Shown piece by piece: positions 1 through 8,838 of a stretch of DNA of 56,892 nucleotides (position 1 is the first letter of the stretch; every line of letters starts with the position of its first letter). The DNA is from BM714 sp964644525 (GTDB lineage: Bacteria; Bacillota; Clostridia; Peptostreptococcales; BM714). A program made the translations under genes and the position numbers. The stretch is taken from the NCBI GenBank assembly GCA_964644525.1, contig CAZXWC010000003.1:1-56892 (forward strand). Direction: 5' to 3'. The notes beneath the pieces were generated by a model, which had not been told where the DNA came from, ran no database searches, and saw nothing but the letters and a program-made list of their open reading frames with translations.

Positions 1-186
1 GCCCTAAACGGAATATTCCTTCCTGTAATTGTAGTGTTCTTGGTTTATATAACTTGCTCTAAGAAAGTTCTTGGGGAATACGCAAACAGCATGTGGATAA
101 ACCTTGTTGGAATAGCAATCAGCATAATAACTATTGTTATAGGTGGAAGCAGCGTTATATCGGTATTCAAGTCTCTATTGGGTTAA
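1..186 (+). CDS. C-terminal fragment of an Nramp-type divalent metal transporter (partial)
   Basis: The first 61 codons are open and end in TAA. They encode two hydrophobic segments separated by a short polar loop: an ALNGIFLPVIVVFLVY stretch, then a hydrophilic link containing KKVLGEYAN, then a second membrane segment ending in VISVFKSLLG. This matches the last two helices of Nramp/MntH proton-coupled manganese and iron transporters, where an NG-x-FLPV motif precedes a short cytoplasmic loop. Only the end is present, so the family assignment rests on about 60 residues; another APC-fold transporter cannot be excluded. The start lies outside the window. Confidence 0.6.
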   Translation, partial: ALNGIFLPVIVVFLVYITCSKKVLGEYANSMWINLVGIAISIITIVIGGSSVISVFKSLLG

Positions 187-270
187 TCGGCAATCTGGAA
201 CATAAAGGAAAACATTTTTAATAGAGTCAAATTTATAATCCTTTCTTATTGCATATTTCCGAAAGGTAAA

Positions 271-306
271 AATGAAGGGGAATGGGTTTGTCCCATTCCC
301 TTCATT
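271..306 (+). terminator. Hairpin downstream of the transporter fragment
   Basis: A 15-bp stem with arms AATGAAGGGGAATGGG and CCCATTCCCTTCATT and a very short loop lies about 85 bp after the stop codon. The 3' side continues with TTTCCC rather than a long T run, so it is a moderate intrinsic terminator or an mRNA-end stabiliser. Confidence 0.6.
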
Positions 307-471
307 TCCCAAAGTATAAATTATCGAAAAATGCGATGCTTAGTCTTTCGCTGCATGGCTTGAAATTTTAAATAATGAAAATTGAATGTGTAAGCAGAGT
401 AAAAGATGTATGAAAGGGTGGAAGAAAAATAATATAAGGCGGGTAGCAAATCCGTAAAGAGGAGAGTTGTC

Positions 472-1899
472 ATGTTTGAAAATATTGAGCAAATGATTGA
501 TTACTGCAAGAGGGAAGAGGTAAAGACAATTGATTTCAAAGTTGTGGACCTTTCGGGAAGGTGGCACAGATTGTCCATAACATCTACAAAGCTAAGCCCC
601 GACATAATGGAAAAGGGCATAGGTTTTGACGGTTCAAGCTACGGTTTTCTTACCGTGGAGAAGTCGGACATGGTGATGATGCCGGATGTATCGAGCGCTT
701 ATATCGACAGGTACAGAAGAAATAAGACTTTGACAGTGCTTGCCAATATTTATGAAATTAAAAATGGCAATATAGTCAGATTCGAGGATGACCCGCGATA
801 CGTTGCTGAAAAGACTGAAAAATTCATGGTGGAAAATGAAATAGCCGACGCTTGCCTCTTAGGTCCTGAATTTGAATTTTTCGTGCTTGACCATGCATCC
901 TTCAAGACGACCAATGCACATATGGAGGTAAGGCTTGATTCTGCCCAGGCAGAGTGGAACATGGGAAATTGTAAGGAACAAAACTTGGCCGTTTCGGTTC
1001 CCGCACACGGCGGATACCATTTGGATTCGCCCTACGACAGCAGTTATGAATTCAGAAATGAGGCATGCCTCCAAGCGGAAGAAATTGGGATACCCATAAA
1101 ATACCACCACTCAGAGAATGGTGGGCCTGGGCAGGTTGAAATTGAAGTCAACTTCGCGGGAATAAGGGAGATGGGGGACAGCTCCTTAAAGCTTAAAAAT
1201 CTGCTGAATAATTGCGGTATGGAATTTGGGAAGACGGTTACATTTATGCCCAAGCCTTTTGTTGACGAATGTGGAAGTTCAATGCATGTGCACATAATGC
1301 TGGGCAAGGACGGGAAAAACCTCATGTACGACAAGGATGGCTATTCAGGTTTGTCAAAACTTGCCCATCACGCGATTGCCGGCATATTGACCCACATAGA
1401 TGCCATAACGGCAATAGCCAACCCGTCGACCAATTCATACAAACGTCTGGTACCGGGATATGAAGCGCCAATAAGCGTTTGCTTTGGAACATCCAACAGG
1501 AGCGCATCTATAAGAATCCCGGGTTATGCAATAAGTTCCGATGAGAAGCGTTTCGAGCTCAGGTCTCCAGATGCTACAAGCAACACATACCTTGCCTATT
1601 CGGCAATAATGATGGCTGCTTTCGATGGGATAGCAAATGAAATTGACAGTTCGTCATTTGGACCTTACGACATAAATCTTTATAAATTGCCGGAAGAGGA
1701 GCAGAGCAAGATAAAATCGCTTCCCACATGCGCGCTAGATGCGGCAGACGCTCTTGAGAAAGACAACGAATTTCTTAAGAAGAGCGGCGTTTTTACAGAC
1801 AACATAATCAGGAATCACGTTGCCAAAATGAGAAGCGATTACTACAAGGTCAACAGGATGCCGCATCCCATAGAGTTCGAAATGTACTTTAACGCATAA
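472..1899 (+). CDS. glnA: Glutamine synthetase, type I beta-like (475 aa)
   Basis: Catalyses ATP-dependent condensation of glutamate and ammonia to glutamine in the cytoplasm. The N-terminal beta-grasp domain carries GFDGSSYGF, and the catalytic domain shows the GPEFEFF metal site, the NPSTNSYKRL loop with the following GYEAP, and the RIPG and ELRSPDATSNTYLA ATP/glutamate-binding segments. The C-terminus contains NLYKLPEEE, with Tyr404 at the position of the adenylylated tyrosine of enterobacterial GlnA, followed by the long tail ending in HPIEFEMYF. Length and tail are those of the GSI-beta subtype, not the shorter GSI-alpha usual in Bacillus. The start follows AGAGGAG. It stands alone, with a bidirectional terminator behind it; no clear regulator gene is adjacent. 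Confidence 0.96.
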   Translation: MFENIEQMIDYCKREEVKTIDFKVVDLSGRWHRLSITSTKLSPDIMEKGIGFDGSSYGFLTVEKSDMVMMPDVSSAYIDRYRRNKTLTVLANIYEIKNGNIVRFEDDPRYVAEKTEKFMVENEIADACLLGPEFEFFVLDHASFKTTNAHMEVRLDSAQAEWNMGNCKEQNLAVSVPAHGGYHLDSPYDSSYEFRNEACLQAEEIGIPIKYHHSENGGPGQVEIEVNFAGIREMGDSSLKLKNLLNNCGMEFGKTVTFMPKPFVDECGSSMHVHIMLGKDGKNLMYDKDGYSGLSKLAHHAIAGILTHIDAITAIANPSTNSYKRLVPGYEAPISVCFGTSNRSASIRIPGYAISSDEKRFELRSPDATSNTYLAYSAIMMAAFDGIANEIDSSSFGPYDINLYKLPEEEQSKIKSLPTCALDAADALEKDNEFLKKSGVFTDNIIRNHVAKMRSDYYKVNRMPHPIEFEMYFNA

Positions 1900-1928
1900 A
1901 TAAAGTGCACATTTGTTAAATTTACTAT

Positions 1929-1986
1929 AAAAAAACAGACCCCCTTGGCTTCCGGAGATTTCTTCTTCGGAAGCCAAGGGTTTTAT
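1929..1986. terminator. Bidirectional terminator between convergent glnA and MFS gene
   Basis: A perfect 13-bp stem (CCCTTGGCTTCCG and CGGAAGCCAAGGG) is flanked by an A run upstream and TTTTATTT downstream, so it can end transcription from both convergent genes. Confidence 0.9.
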
Positions 1987-2046
1987 TTGTCGGAGAAAAA
2001 CTTTTGTGAAGACTTTGTTTTCCTATTTGAATATTGGGGCTAAAGG

Positions 2047-3237
2047 TCAAGCCTGCATTTTTCTGGAGAAAAGAATTCCTGACATGCAAAGGGCTATAAT
2101 CAGCCAGAAAACCATCCTGTAGTCGTTTAATATGTCAAGAAGCGCGCCTGACGCAAGCACTCCTGTTATTGCGCCTATGCCGTAGGCCGTGAAAACGACT
2201 CCGTAATTTTGGCTGTAGTGGCTTGGACCGAAAAGCGAAATTGTAGCGCCCGGGGCTATTGCCAACCACCCGCCCAGATTGAGCCAGAAAATTGAAAATG
2301 AAACTGCGAAAGCGAGGGGGCTTCCACTGCTTGGGAAAAGCATAAGGACCGCAGCCAGCATTATGAGGGCGTACGAATAAGTCATAGCTTTTGCCACGGA
2401 TGTCTTGTCTGTAAGCCATCCGAAAAGGGGCCTTCCTATTCCGTTAAAGATTGCGAACAGGGGCAAGAGGGAGTATACGGTGCCAGGCGGCAGCTCTGAA
2501 AAGCCGATTCCAACACTGCTTGTCATGCCGATCATCATGAGGCCGATTGTGGCACCTATGAAAAAATTGACGTATAGGGTTTTGAATTCCTTGGAATTGA
2601 TCATTTCTTTTGTGTTCATGCCCTTATCGTCTATTTCTGAATGGCTTTTTGTTTCTTCCTTTGGATAGCGTAGAGGGAATGACAGAAGGGGCAGGAGAAT
2701 GCCGAAAGATAGACCCAAAACCATAAATGTTTTCATGGGGCCGATTGAAACAATCAACTGCCTTGCCGCTGGGGCGGTAACAAGCGGTGAAAGCCCGAAG
2801 CCTACAAGGACAAGTCCAACTGCAAGTCCCTTGTTTTTGGGGAACCATTTGGCAATTATGGCAAGGGGGACTCCGTAGGCGATTCCTACTCCTGTTCCGC
2901 TGACAACTCCGTAGAAAAAGGTGAAGATAAGGATATTTGGTGCCAAAGCTGCTGAAATCCAACCAAGAGCTATTAAGGCGCCGCCTGCAGAGATTACGAG
3001 TTTAGGGCTGTACCTGTCAAGGAATTTTCCGGAAATAAACATGAACAAAGCATAAAATGCCAGGGAAGTCATGTATGGAAGTCCGCTGAGGGTAGATCCT
3101 ATTCCATAAAGCTCTTCTATATGGAGCCTGAATACACTCCATGAATAAACAGTTCCCAGGCATATCATTATTAAAAAACCTAAAACGATATAGAGTTTTC
3201 CTTGTGAAGATATGGATGTTGCATTTTTTTCGGACAT
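2047..3237 (-). CDS. MFS transporter, oxalate/formate antiporter (OFA) type (396 aa)
   Basis: Integral membrane carrier with about 12 predicted hydrophobic helices split by a charged central loop (KEETKSHSEIDDKG). The N-terminus has the YSWSVFRLHIEE segment typical of the OFA subfamily, and the second half contains GRPLFGWLTDK, a motif-A-like loop. Family members move monocarboxylates or dicarboxylates such as oxalate, formate, lactate or pyruvate; the substrate here is not visible. The start chosen is the ATG read at 3237, preceded by AAGGAGA at ideal spacing; an upstream in-frame ATG lacks a ribosome binding site. It is monocistronic and diverges from the sensor kinase gene. Confidence 0.85.
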   Translation of the reverse strand: MSEKNATSISSQGKLYIVLGFLIMICLGTVYSWSVFRLHIEELYGIGSTLSGLPYMTSLAFYALFMFISGKFLDRYSPKLVISAGGALIALGWISAALAPNILIFTFFYGVVSGTGVGIAYGVPLAIIAKWFPKNKGLAVGLVLVGFGLSPLVTAPAARQLIVSIGPMKTFMVLGLSFGILLPLLSFPLRYPKEETKSHSEIDDKGMNTKEMINSKEFKTLYVNFFIGATIGLMMIGMTSSVGIGFSELPPGTVYSLLPLFAIFNGIGRPLFGWLTDKTSVAKAMTYSYALIMLAAVLMLFPSSGSPLAFAVSFSIFWLNLGGWLAIAPGATISLFGPSHYSQNYGVVFTAYGIGAITGVLASGALLDILNDYRMVFWLIIALCMSGILFSRKMQA

Positions 3238-3472
3238 TATATTTCTCCTTTTGCAAGCTCTTTGTATTTTTGCTGTTTTCATAATATATGGCGCAGTTTC
3301 AAACATGTATTTTTTTATTGATTTATAAGTCTATAAAAAAGTTTAGTGAAAAGCAAGCGCTTTTTTGGCTTTTTTTATTGGTATAAAATCCATTTTTGCT
3401 TTTGCACTGTTTTATAAGTTCAATATACCCATTCAAGTATGTTGTGTAACGGAATTAAACTTTTGGGATTGC

Positions 3473-3501
3473 TTGACCGACAAATCTATATTTATTACAA
3501 T
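3473..3501 (+). promoter_or_regulatory. Sigma-A-type promoter of the sensor kinase gene
   Basis: TTGACC and TACAAT are separated by 17 bp and lie 30 bp upstream of the kinase start. The rest of the roughly 290-bp divergent spacer (3238-3530) is very AT-rich; nothing else was recognised in it. Confidence 0.65.
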
Positions 3502-3530
3502 TAACGAATAATGATTTGGAAAGGGAACAT

Positions 3531-5534
3531 ATGAAAAGTAAAAAAAATATCGGGTTTATATTTGCGGGAATTCTTATGATTTTAGCAGTTGCTTTAATGC
3601 TCGACACAAGTATGCAGAACAAGCCTCAATCGACGAGAGAACTGTTGACAATGGAGGAGAAGGCTTGGCTTTATGAGCAAGGTTCTTTAATATATTCGGC
3701 GGATGACAATGCTCCTCCCCTGCGTTTTGTCGATGAAAGCGACAAGCAGTACAAAGGTGTTGTGGTGGACTATGTGAGTCTTCTATCCCTCGAGCTTGGA
3801 GTAAATATAGAAGTGCGTCCCAAGCTTTGGCAGGAGGCTCTCAGGAGTCTGTCCGAAGGGGAAACAGATATGTGCGATATGTTTAAAAGTCCTGAACGTT
3901 CAGAAGTTTTTCTTTTCAGCGACCCCATATACAATCTCAGGGCTGTTCTTGTAACAAGGGACAATCCTGGACATATTGACGAGATGACATTTGCAACGCA
4001 GAAGGGGGATTACTTGAATGAATGGCTTTTGGAAAATTATCCGGAAATAGAGATTGTATACACAGACAATGTCAGTGAAGCAGTAGACCTTCTCTTAGCC
4101 GGGGAAGTTGAAGCGGTTGCAGGTGATGAGCCGGTAGTTCTGTACCAGATTAAAGAAAAGAATGCTGAAGACAAATTGCAGATAATGGAAAGACCTCTGT
4201 ATGAGAACGAGGTGGTTTTTTCTATTCCAAAATCAAAACCTGAGCTTTTGCCAATTTTAAACAAGGGAATTGCGGCTCTTGCGGAAACTGACCAGCTTGA
4301 GAGAATTCAGCAAAAGTGGTTTGGAATATCTACACCAATAGTGCAAGAGCCCGACATGAGCAGAAAGATCAAATATATCTTTGCAGGGGTGGGCATGTTG
4401 ATTGTATTGATGACAGGAATGGCATATTGGAACTATTCTCTTCAAAGCGAAGTCGAGAGGCGAACAAAGGAAGTTATCAGCAGCAAGGAAAACCTGAGGT
4501 TGACACTCGACGGAATGAAGCAGTTTATTGTGCTGTTCAACATGCGATTGGAGACGGCCAACATAAACAAACCTTTTTTAGATTATCTTGGATTGACCCG
4601 TTCCGAGGCGAGGGGAGAGGTTTGCAGTGAAATATTCAAGGGATTCAAACCGATGGACATAACATCGATGATAAGGGATTGTGTTGAATCAGAAAGCGGA
4701 TTGGAAAAGGAAATTTCAGTAGGCAAGGATTATTATATGCTTCAAATTTATCCATTAAAGAATGACGAAGGCAAACTGAAAAACATACTTGTTGTCCTTT
4801 CAAATGTCACCAGGGAAAAGAACAATGAAAGACAATTGCTGCAGGCGGGTAAAATGGCTGCAATAGGACAGTTGGTTGCTGGCATGGGACATGAGATAAG
4901 AAATCCACTGGGAATAATAAGAAATCACAGTTTTATTCTAAGATCGTTGGAACCAAATGAAAAAACGGAAAAATCTCTTGATTATATAGATAACGCCGTT
5001 GAAAGAGCTAATCGAATAATTGGAAATTTACTTGAATTTTCAAGACTTACGGATGACTCAAAGCAAAATATCGGCCTGAAAAAGCTGATTTCCGGAATAT
5101 TCGACTTGGAGAGCAAGACATTGATGAAGAAAAATATACGCTACGAGATTAATTGTGACGGTGACTTGTATTTTAGATCAAACAGAGAGGCGCTCAAACA
5201 TATTTTTATAAATCTTATATCAAATGCCGTAGATGCCATAGGAGAAGACGGATTAATTAGGGTGTCGGCTGCGGAAGATGAAAATAATGTCAAAATGACA
5301 GTTGAGGATTCAGGTAATGGGATATCCGAAGATGAAATAGAAAATATTTTTAATCCATTTTATACGACCAAGGGTCCGGACAAGGGTACAGGGCTGGGCT
5401 TGTATATAGTATATAACGAGATAAAAAAACTAGGCGGGGCTGTTTATGTTGAGAGCTCTTGCGAAGATGGGACTGCATTTATGATAATATTTCCAAAAGG
5501 TGGAGAGGTGAAGAATAATGAACGATTCAGTTAA
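3531..5534 (+). CDS. Sensor histidine kinase with extracytoplasmic solute-binding domain (667 aa)
   Basis: Order: an N-terminal membrane anchor (about residues 8-28), an SBP_bac_3-type amino-acid-binding domain (about 50-272; contains DNAPPLRFVDES, and the domain-end motif LERIQQKWFGI), a second membrane helix (about 283-303), a PAS-like segment, a HisKA domain with GHEIRNPLG (phospho-acceptor His454) and a HATPase domain with NLISNAVDAI, DSGNGIS and GTGLGLYI. It should sense a small solute, probably an amino acid or derivative, outside the membrane and phosphorylate the overlapping response regulator. The ATG at 3531 has GGAAAGGG upstream; a TTG 15 bp earlier is less likely. The ligand is inferred from domain type and from the ort genes downstream. 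Confidence 0.9.
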   Translation: MKSKKNIGFIFAGILMILAVALMLDTSMQNKPQSTRELLTMEEKAWLYEQGSLIYSADDNAPPLRFVDESDKQYKGVVVDYVSLLSLELGVNIEVRPKLWQEALRSLSEGETDMCDMFKSPERSEVFLFSDPIYNLRAVLVTRDNPGHIDEMTFATQKGDYLNEWLLENYPEIEIVYTDNVSEAVDLLLAGEVEAVAGDEPVVLYQIKEKNAEDKLQIMERPLYENEVVFSIPKSKPELLPILNKGIAALAETDQLERIQQKWFGISTPIVQEPDMSRKIKYIFAGVGMLIVLMTGMAYWNYSLQSEVERRTKEVISSKENLRLTLDGMKQFIVLFNMRLETANINKPFLDYLGLTRSEARGEVCSEIFKGFKPMDITSMIRDCVESESGLEKEISVGKDYYMLQIYPLKNDEGKLKNILVVLSNVTREKNNERQLLQAGKMAAIGQLVAGMGHEIRNPLGIIRNHSFILRSLEPNEKTEKSLDYIDNAVERANRIIGNLLEFSRLTDDSKQNIGLKKLISGIFDLESKTLMKKNIRYEINCDGDLYFRSNREALKHIFINLISNAVDAIGEDGLIRVSAAEDENNVKMTVEDSGNGISEDEIENIFNPFYTTKGPDKGTGLGLYIVYNEIKKLGGAVYVESSCEDGTAFMIIFPKGGEVKNNERFS

Positions 5535-6882
5535 GTTGCTCATAGTAGACGATGAAATAGAATATAGAGAAACATACCGCATGCTTTTGGAAAACAGGGG
5601 TTTTATTGTCGGAGAGGCGGGCAGCGCCGATGAGGCTTTGGATATTTTGTCCAAGGAGTATTATCCTATAGTTATTTCGGATGTGATAATGCCAGGAAAA
5701 GACGGACTTTATCTGCTTGACAGAATTAAAAGCAAATATGGGGGAAGTGTTGAAGTAATAATTGTAACCGGATATGGAAGCATAGAAAATGCAGTTAAGG
5801 CCATAAGGGTCGGCGCTTTGGGATATTTCATAAAAAGCGGAAATCCGGATGAGCTTTTCAGGGAAATTGATAAGGCAAGAAGATTGGTTCAATTTGAAAA
5901 GAAGAAGGAACTCGAAGAACGCAGCAGCGGGTCGGGTTTATTTTTGCACCAATCTGAAAATCCGCGAATACGCAAGATACTTGAGGATATACAAACACTT
6001 TCCAAGTCATCGTGCAATGTTCTTATTACCGGAGAATCCGGAGTTGGGAAAGAAATTTTCGCAAAACACATACACGACAGCAGTGAAGTTGAAGACGGAA
6101 TTTTTATGGCTACGAATTGCCAGGCATTTTCGGAAAACCTGCTTGAGGCAGAATTGTTTGGGCATGAAAAGGGGGCTTTTACGGGAGCGGCTGCAAAAAG
6201 GATAGGACGTTTTGAAGAAGCTAATGGAGGAACAATGTTTCTTGATGAAATAGGTGAAATTTCTCAAAGCACCCAGGTGAAACTTTTGAGAGTCCTGGAT
6301 AATAGATATATAGAAAGGATTGGGTCAAACAAGAAAATACCTGTCAATTTCAGGTTGATAAGCGCTACAAACAGAAACTTGCAGGAGGAGATATCTGATG
6401 GAATTTTTCGTGAGGATCTTTACTACAGGATAAACACCGTGACGATTGAAATTCCGCCTCTGAGGGAACGGCGTGAGGATTTGGAAGGAATGATTGGTTT
6501 TTTTGTCAAACTTTTAAGCAGCGAAATAAAAAAGGACATAAAGGGTCCTACTGCAGATACTATGAATTACCTTCTTGAATATGATTATCCAGGGAATGTA
6601 AGGGAGCTAAAAAATATAATAGAAAGATTGATAGTTCTTTCGAAGGATGGATATTTGAGAATAGAAGAGGTTGAAGAGGGAAACGCCAAGAGGTGTGGTC
6701 AAAAGAAAGCGGCAACAAGCGAAATTCTCCCCTACAAGGAAGCTAAGCGTAGATTTGAAAAGGAGTATATTGCTCGGGTTTTGTCGGCAAATGAAAACAA
6801 TATAACAAAGGCGGCACAACTTATGAAAATAAGCAGACGCCAATTGTTCAATAAAATAAGAGAATACAAGCTGAAACAGTGA
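5518..6882 (+). CDS. Sigma-54-dependent response regulator, NtrC family (454 aa)
   Basis: A receiver domain (1-120, phospho-acceptor Asp55 in ISDVIMPG) is followed by an AAA+ sigma-54 interaction domain with Walker A GESGVGKE, the GAFTGA loop that contacts sigma-54 and Walker B FLDEIGEIS, and then a Fis-type helix-turn-helix (NITKAAQLMKISRRQLFNKI). It overlaps the kinase gene by 17 bp and follows GGAGAGG, so the pair is translated from one message. It should activate -24/-12 promoters; two strong ones lie directly downstream, before ortA and before the NhaC-type gene, and are its obvious candidate targets. All catalytic motifs appear intact. Confidence 0.95.
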   Translation: MNDSVKLLIVDDEIEYRETYRMLLENRGFIVGEAGSADEALDILSKEYYPIVISDVIMPGKDGLYLLDRIKSKYGGSVEVIIVTGYGSIENAVKAIRVGALGYFIKSGNPDELFREIDKARRLVQFEKKKELEERSSGSGLFLHQSENPRIRKILEDIQTLSKSSCNVLITGESGVGKEIFAKHIHDSSEVEDGIFMATNCQAFSENLLEAELFGHEKGAFTGAAAKRIGRFEEANGGTMFLDEIGEISQSTQVKLLRVLDNRYIERIGSNKKIPVNFRLISATNRNLQEEISDGIFREDLYYRINTVTIEIPPLRERREDLEGMIGFFVKLLSSEIKKDIKGPTADTMNYLLEYDYPGNVRELKNIIERLIVLSKDGYLRIEEVEEGNAKRCGQKKAATSEILPYKEAKRRFEKEYIARVLSANENNITKAAQLMKISRRQLFNKIREYKLKQ

Positions 6883-6907
6883 AAGCAAAAACAATGTCAA
6901 GAAAAAG

Positions 6908-6925
6908 TTGGCATTGTTTTTGCAT
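6908..6925 (+). promoter_or_regulatory. Sigma-54 (-24/-12) promoter of ortAB
   Basis: TTGGCATTGTTTTTGCAT has GG and GC exactly 10 bp apart, the diagnostic spacing of sigma-54 promoters. It starts 26 bp after the regulator's stop and lies about 40 bp upstream of ortA. Confidence 0.85.
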
Positions 6926-6962
6926 TAATATAGAGTGATAATAAAATAAGGAGGCTGAGAAA

Positions 6963-7268
6963 ATGAATAAAGCAACAAAAGGCACTTGGGTTGAGATTGA
7001 GAATGTTGTTCTCGAGGTGGGACAGCGTGCCCCACAGGTGCCGAAAGATACTAAAAACACGCCTTTGATTATGTGGACAAAAGGTCTTTTGATTGACAAA
7101 GAGGCAGAAATAGGCCAAGAGGTTGAGGTGGAAACATTGTCAGGAAGGTTGGCCAAGGGCAAGATGACTGATGTGAATCCGCGTTTTGAACATGATTTCG
7201 GTAAACCTGTTGATGTTCTTGTTGAAACTGGAATATCATTAAAAAAAGAAATAGGAGGTATCCGATGA
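6963..7268 (+). CDS. ortA: 2-amino-4-oxopentanoate thiolase, alpha subunit (101 aa)
   Basis: Small subunit of the thiolase that, with CoA, cleaves 2-amino-4-oxopentanoate into acetyl-CoA and alanine in the oxidative branch of ornithine fermentation. The protein begins KGTWVEIENVVLEVGQRAP and has the central LIMWTKGLL and DVNPRFEHDFGKPVDVL segments that I recognise from OrtA. The ORF is preceded by AAGGAGG and overlaps ortB by 4 bp (ATGA), which fits coupled synthesis of an alpha-beta enzyme. Expression is expected to depend on the sigma-54 promoter just upstream. No other ornithine-pathway genes (racemase, aminomutase, dehydrogenase) are in the window. Confidence 0.88.
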   Translation: MNKATKGTWVEIENVVLEVGQRAPQVPKDTKNTPLIMWTKGLLIDKEAEIGQEVEVETLSGRLAKGKMTDVNPRFEHDFGKPVDVLVETGISLKKEIGGIR

Positions 7269-8665
7269 GGGATTTGACATACGGAGCGGTAATGGGCCGA
7301 AAGAATGAAATAATGAAAAAAGCGGTAGGAATCGATTACAGTGAGTTTGAATTTGGAAAAATAGGTTTTGACTATGAAAAGATGATGAATAATGTTGCCT
7401 ATGAAATGGAGGACATGATAAAGATTCAGAAAGAGACAAAGGTTGGAAACACACCTCTTTTTGAACTGCACAACATAAATCGTTTGATCAATGCTAATTC
7501 TGCTGAAGGCAAAGGCGGACGTATTTTCATAAAGGATGAAGCGGCGAATGCATCTGGTTCCTTTAAAGCAAGAAGAGCAGCTATATCGGTTTATCATGCG
7601 CAAAAAATGGGCTACAAGGGGGTAATCGCTGCAACAAGCGGAAACTATGGCGCGGCAGTTGCGTCACAGGCCGCGCAGCGAGGGCTTAAGTGCATCATAG
7701 TTCAAGAGGTTTTTGATTCGCAGAAGAAGGGGCAGCCTGAAATTATAGAAAAGGCCAGAAAGTGCGAAGCTTTTGGGGCCGAGGTAATTCAGCTTACCGT
7801 AGGGCCCGAATTGTTTTACACATTCCTTAAACTTCTTGAAGAGACTGGCTTTTTCAATGCGTCTCTCTATACTCCATTTGGAATTGCAGGAGTTGAAACA
7901 TTGGGCTATGAAATAGCTGAGCAGATGAAATCGATGCAAGGGCACTATCCCGACTACGTAGTTGCAACCCATGCAGGAGGAGGAAATCTTACAGGGACAG
8001 CGAGAGGACTTATAAAGGGGGGAGCGAAAAGCTGCAAAGTATTCGGCGCATCAGTTGATCTTAAAGGTCTTCATATGGCATCGGACAGGGACTTCAATAG
8101 AAAATCATTCACAACAGGACATACGGGTTTTGGAATTCCCTTTGCCACTCAACCAGACCGAGCCGATGTTCCCAGAAATGCCGCCAGGGTTCTTAGATAC
8201 ATGGACAGATATCTTACGGTTACACAGGGAGAAGTTTTTTATGTTACAGAGATGCTTGCGCAAATCGAAGGCATAGAAAGAGGCCCGGCGGGAAATGTTT
8301 CTTTGGCAGCCGCCATATCGCTTGCGATGGAGGTGAATGAGGGTGAAATTATTGTCGTCCAGGAGACTGAATATACAGGAGCAGGCAAACATCCTATGCC
8401 TCAACTTACTTTCGCCAGAGAAAATGGAATAAAGATATACAGAGGTGAAATACAAGAAAATGTTCCGGGTGAAACAATAGTTCTTCCCAATCAATTCTCG
8501 CAGATAAATGCAAAAGAGCTTGATTTGAATAAAATGAAAGAAAGATATATTGATAATGTAACCAAAGGCTACAAGTATGAAGATTTGACTGAAGATGATG
8601 TTAAATATCTTGAAGAGGAAATTCGTGTTGACAGAATCGATATAGAAAAAGCAATGAACAAATAA
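7265..8665 (+). CDS. ortB: 2-amino-4-oxopentanoate thiolase, beta subunit, PLP-dependent (466 aa)
   Basis: Catalytic PLP-binding subunit of AKP thiolase, related to threonine synthase and other fold-type II enzymes. SGSFKARRA supplies the Schiff-base lysine (Lys101), TSGNYGAAVA is the substrate/phosphate loop, and THAGGGNLTGTARG is the glycine-rich PLP-phosphate loop. The N-terminus (RDLTYGAVMGRKNEIM) is characteristic of OrtB rather than of threonine synthase. Product chemistry (acetyl-CoA plus alanine) is from knowledge of the family. It is translationally coupled to ortA and followed by a strong terminator, so ortAB forms a two-gene operon. Confidence 0.9.
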   Translation: MRDLTYGAVMGRKNEIMKKAVGIDYSEFEFGKIGFDYEKMMNNVAYEMEDMIKIQKETKVGNTPLFELHNINRLINANSAEGKGGRIFIKDEAANASGSFKARRAAISVYHAQKMGYKGVIAATSGNYGAAVASQAAQRGLKCIIVQEVFDSQKKGQPEIIEKARKCEAFGAEVIQLTVGPELFYTFLKLLEETGFFNASLYTPFGIAGVETLGYEIAEQMKSMQGHYPDYVVATHAGGGNLTGTARGLIKGGAKSCKVFGASVDLKGLHMASDRDFNRKSFTTGHTGFGIPFATQPDRADVPRNAARVLRYMDRYLTVTQGEVFYVTEMLAQIEGIERGPAGNVSLAAAISLAMEVNEGEIIVVQETEYTGAGKHPMPQLTFARENGIKIYRGEIQENVPGETIVLPNQFSQINAKELDLNKMKERYIDNVTKGYKYEDLTEDDVKYLEEEIRVDRIDIEKAMNK

Positions 8666-8672
8666 ATCCATA

Positions 8673-8721
8673 GCCATGAAATATTTTTCCACCAGGAAAT
8701 TTATTTCATGGCATTTTTTTT
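8673..8721 (+). terminator. Terminator of ortAB
   Basis: An 11-bp perfect stem (GCCATGAAATA and TATTTCATGGC) with an 18-nt loop is followed by ATTTTTTTT. Confidence 0.9.
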
Positions 8722-8781
8722 CATGAAACGCAAAAATCACTTTAATTGTGTTGAAAAATACTGTTTTTATAGATGAATATC

Positions 8782-8798
8782 TTGGCACGACAATTGCG
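8782..8798 (+). promoter_or_regulatory. Sigma-54 (-24/-12) promoter of the NhaC-type transporter
   Basis: TTGGCACGACAATTGCG is almost the textbook sigma-54 consensus, with GG and GC separated by 10 bp. It lies about 40 bp upstream of the start codon and downstream of the ortAB terminator, so the transporter is a second, separately initiated target. Confidence 0.92.
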
Positions 8799-8838
8799 AC
8801 TATTATATTTGCACTTAAAAATTTAGGAGGTATATAGC

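Noticed and set aside
311..471. Possible glutamine riboswitch or ANTAR-type hairpins before glnA
   Set aside because: I could not find the conserved core of the glnA RNA motif or paired hexaloop hairpins; the spacer only shows weak imperfect hairpins.
6848..7603. A 251-codon open frame on the minus strand opposite ortAB
   Set aside because: It is antisense to two clearly conserved genes, has no ribosome binding site, and gives a low-complexity Phe/Ser/Tyr-rich product.
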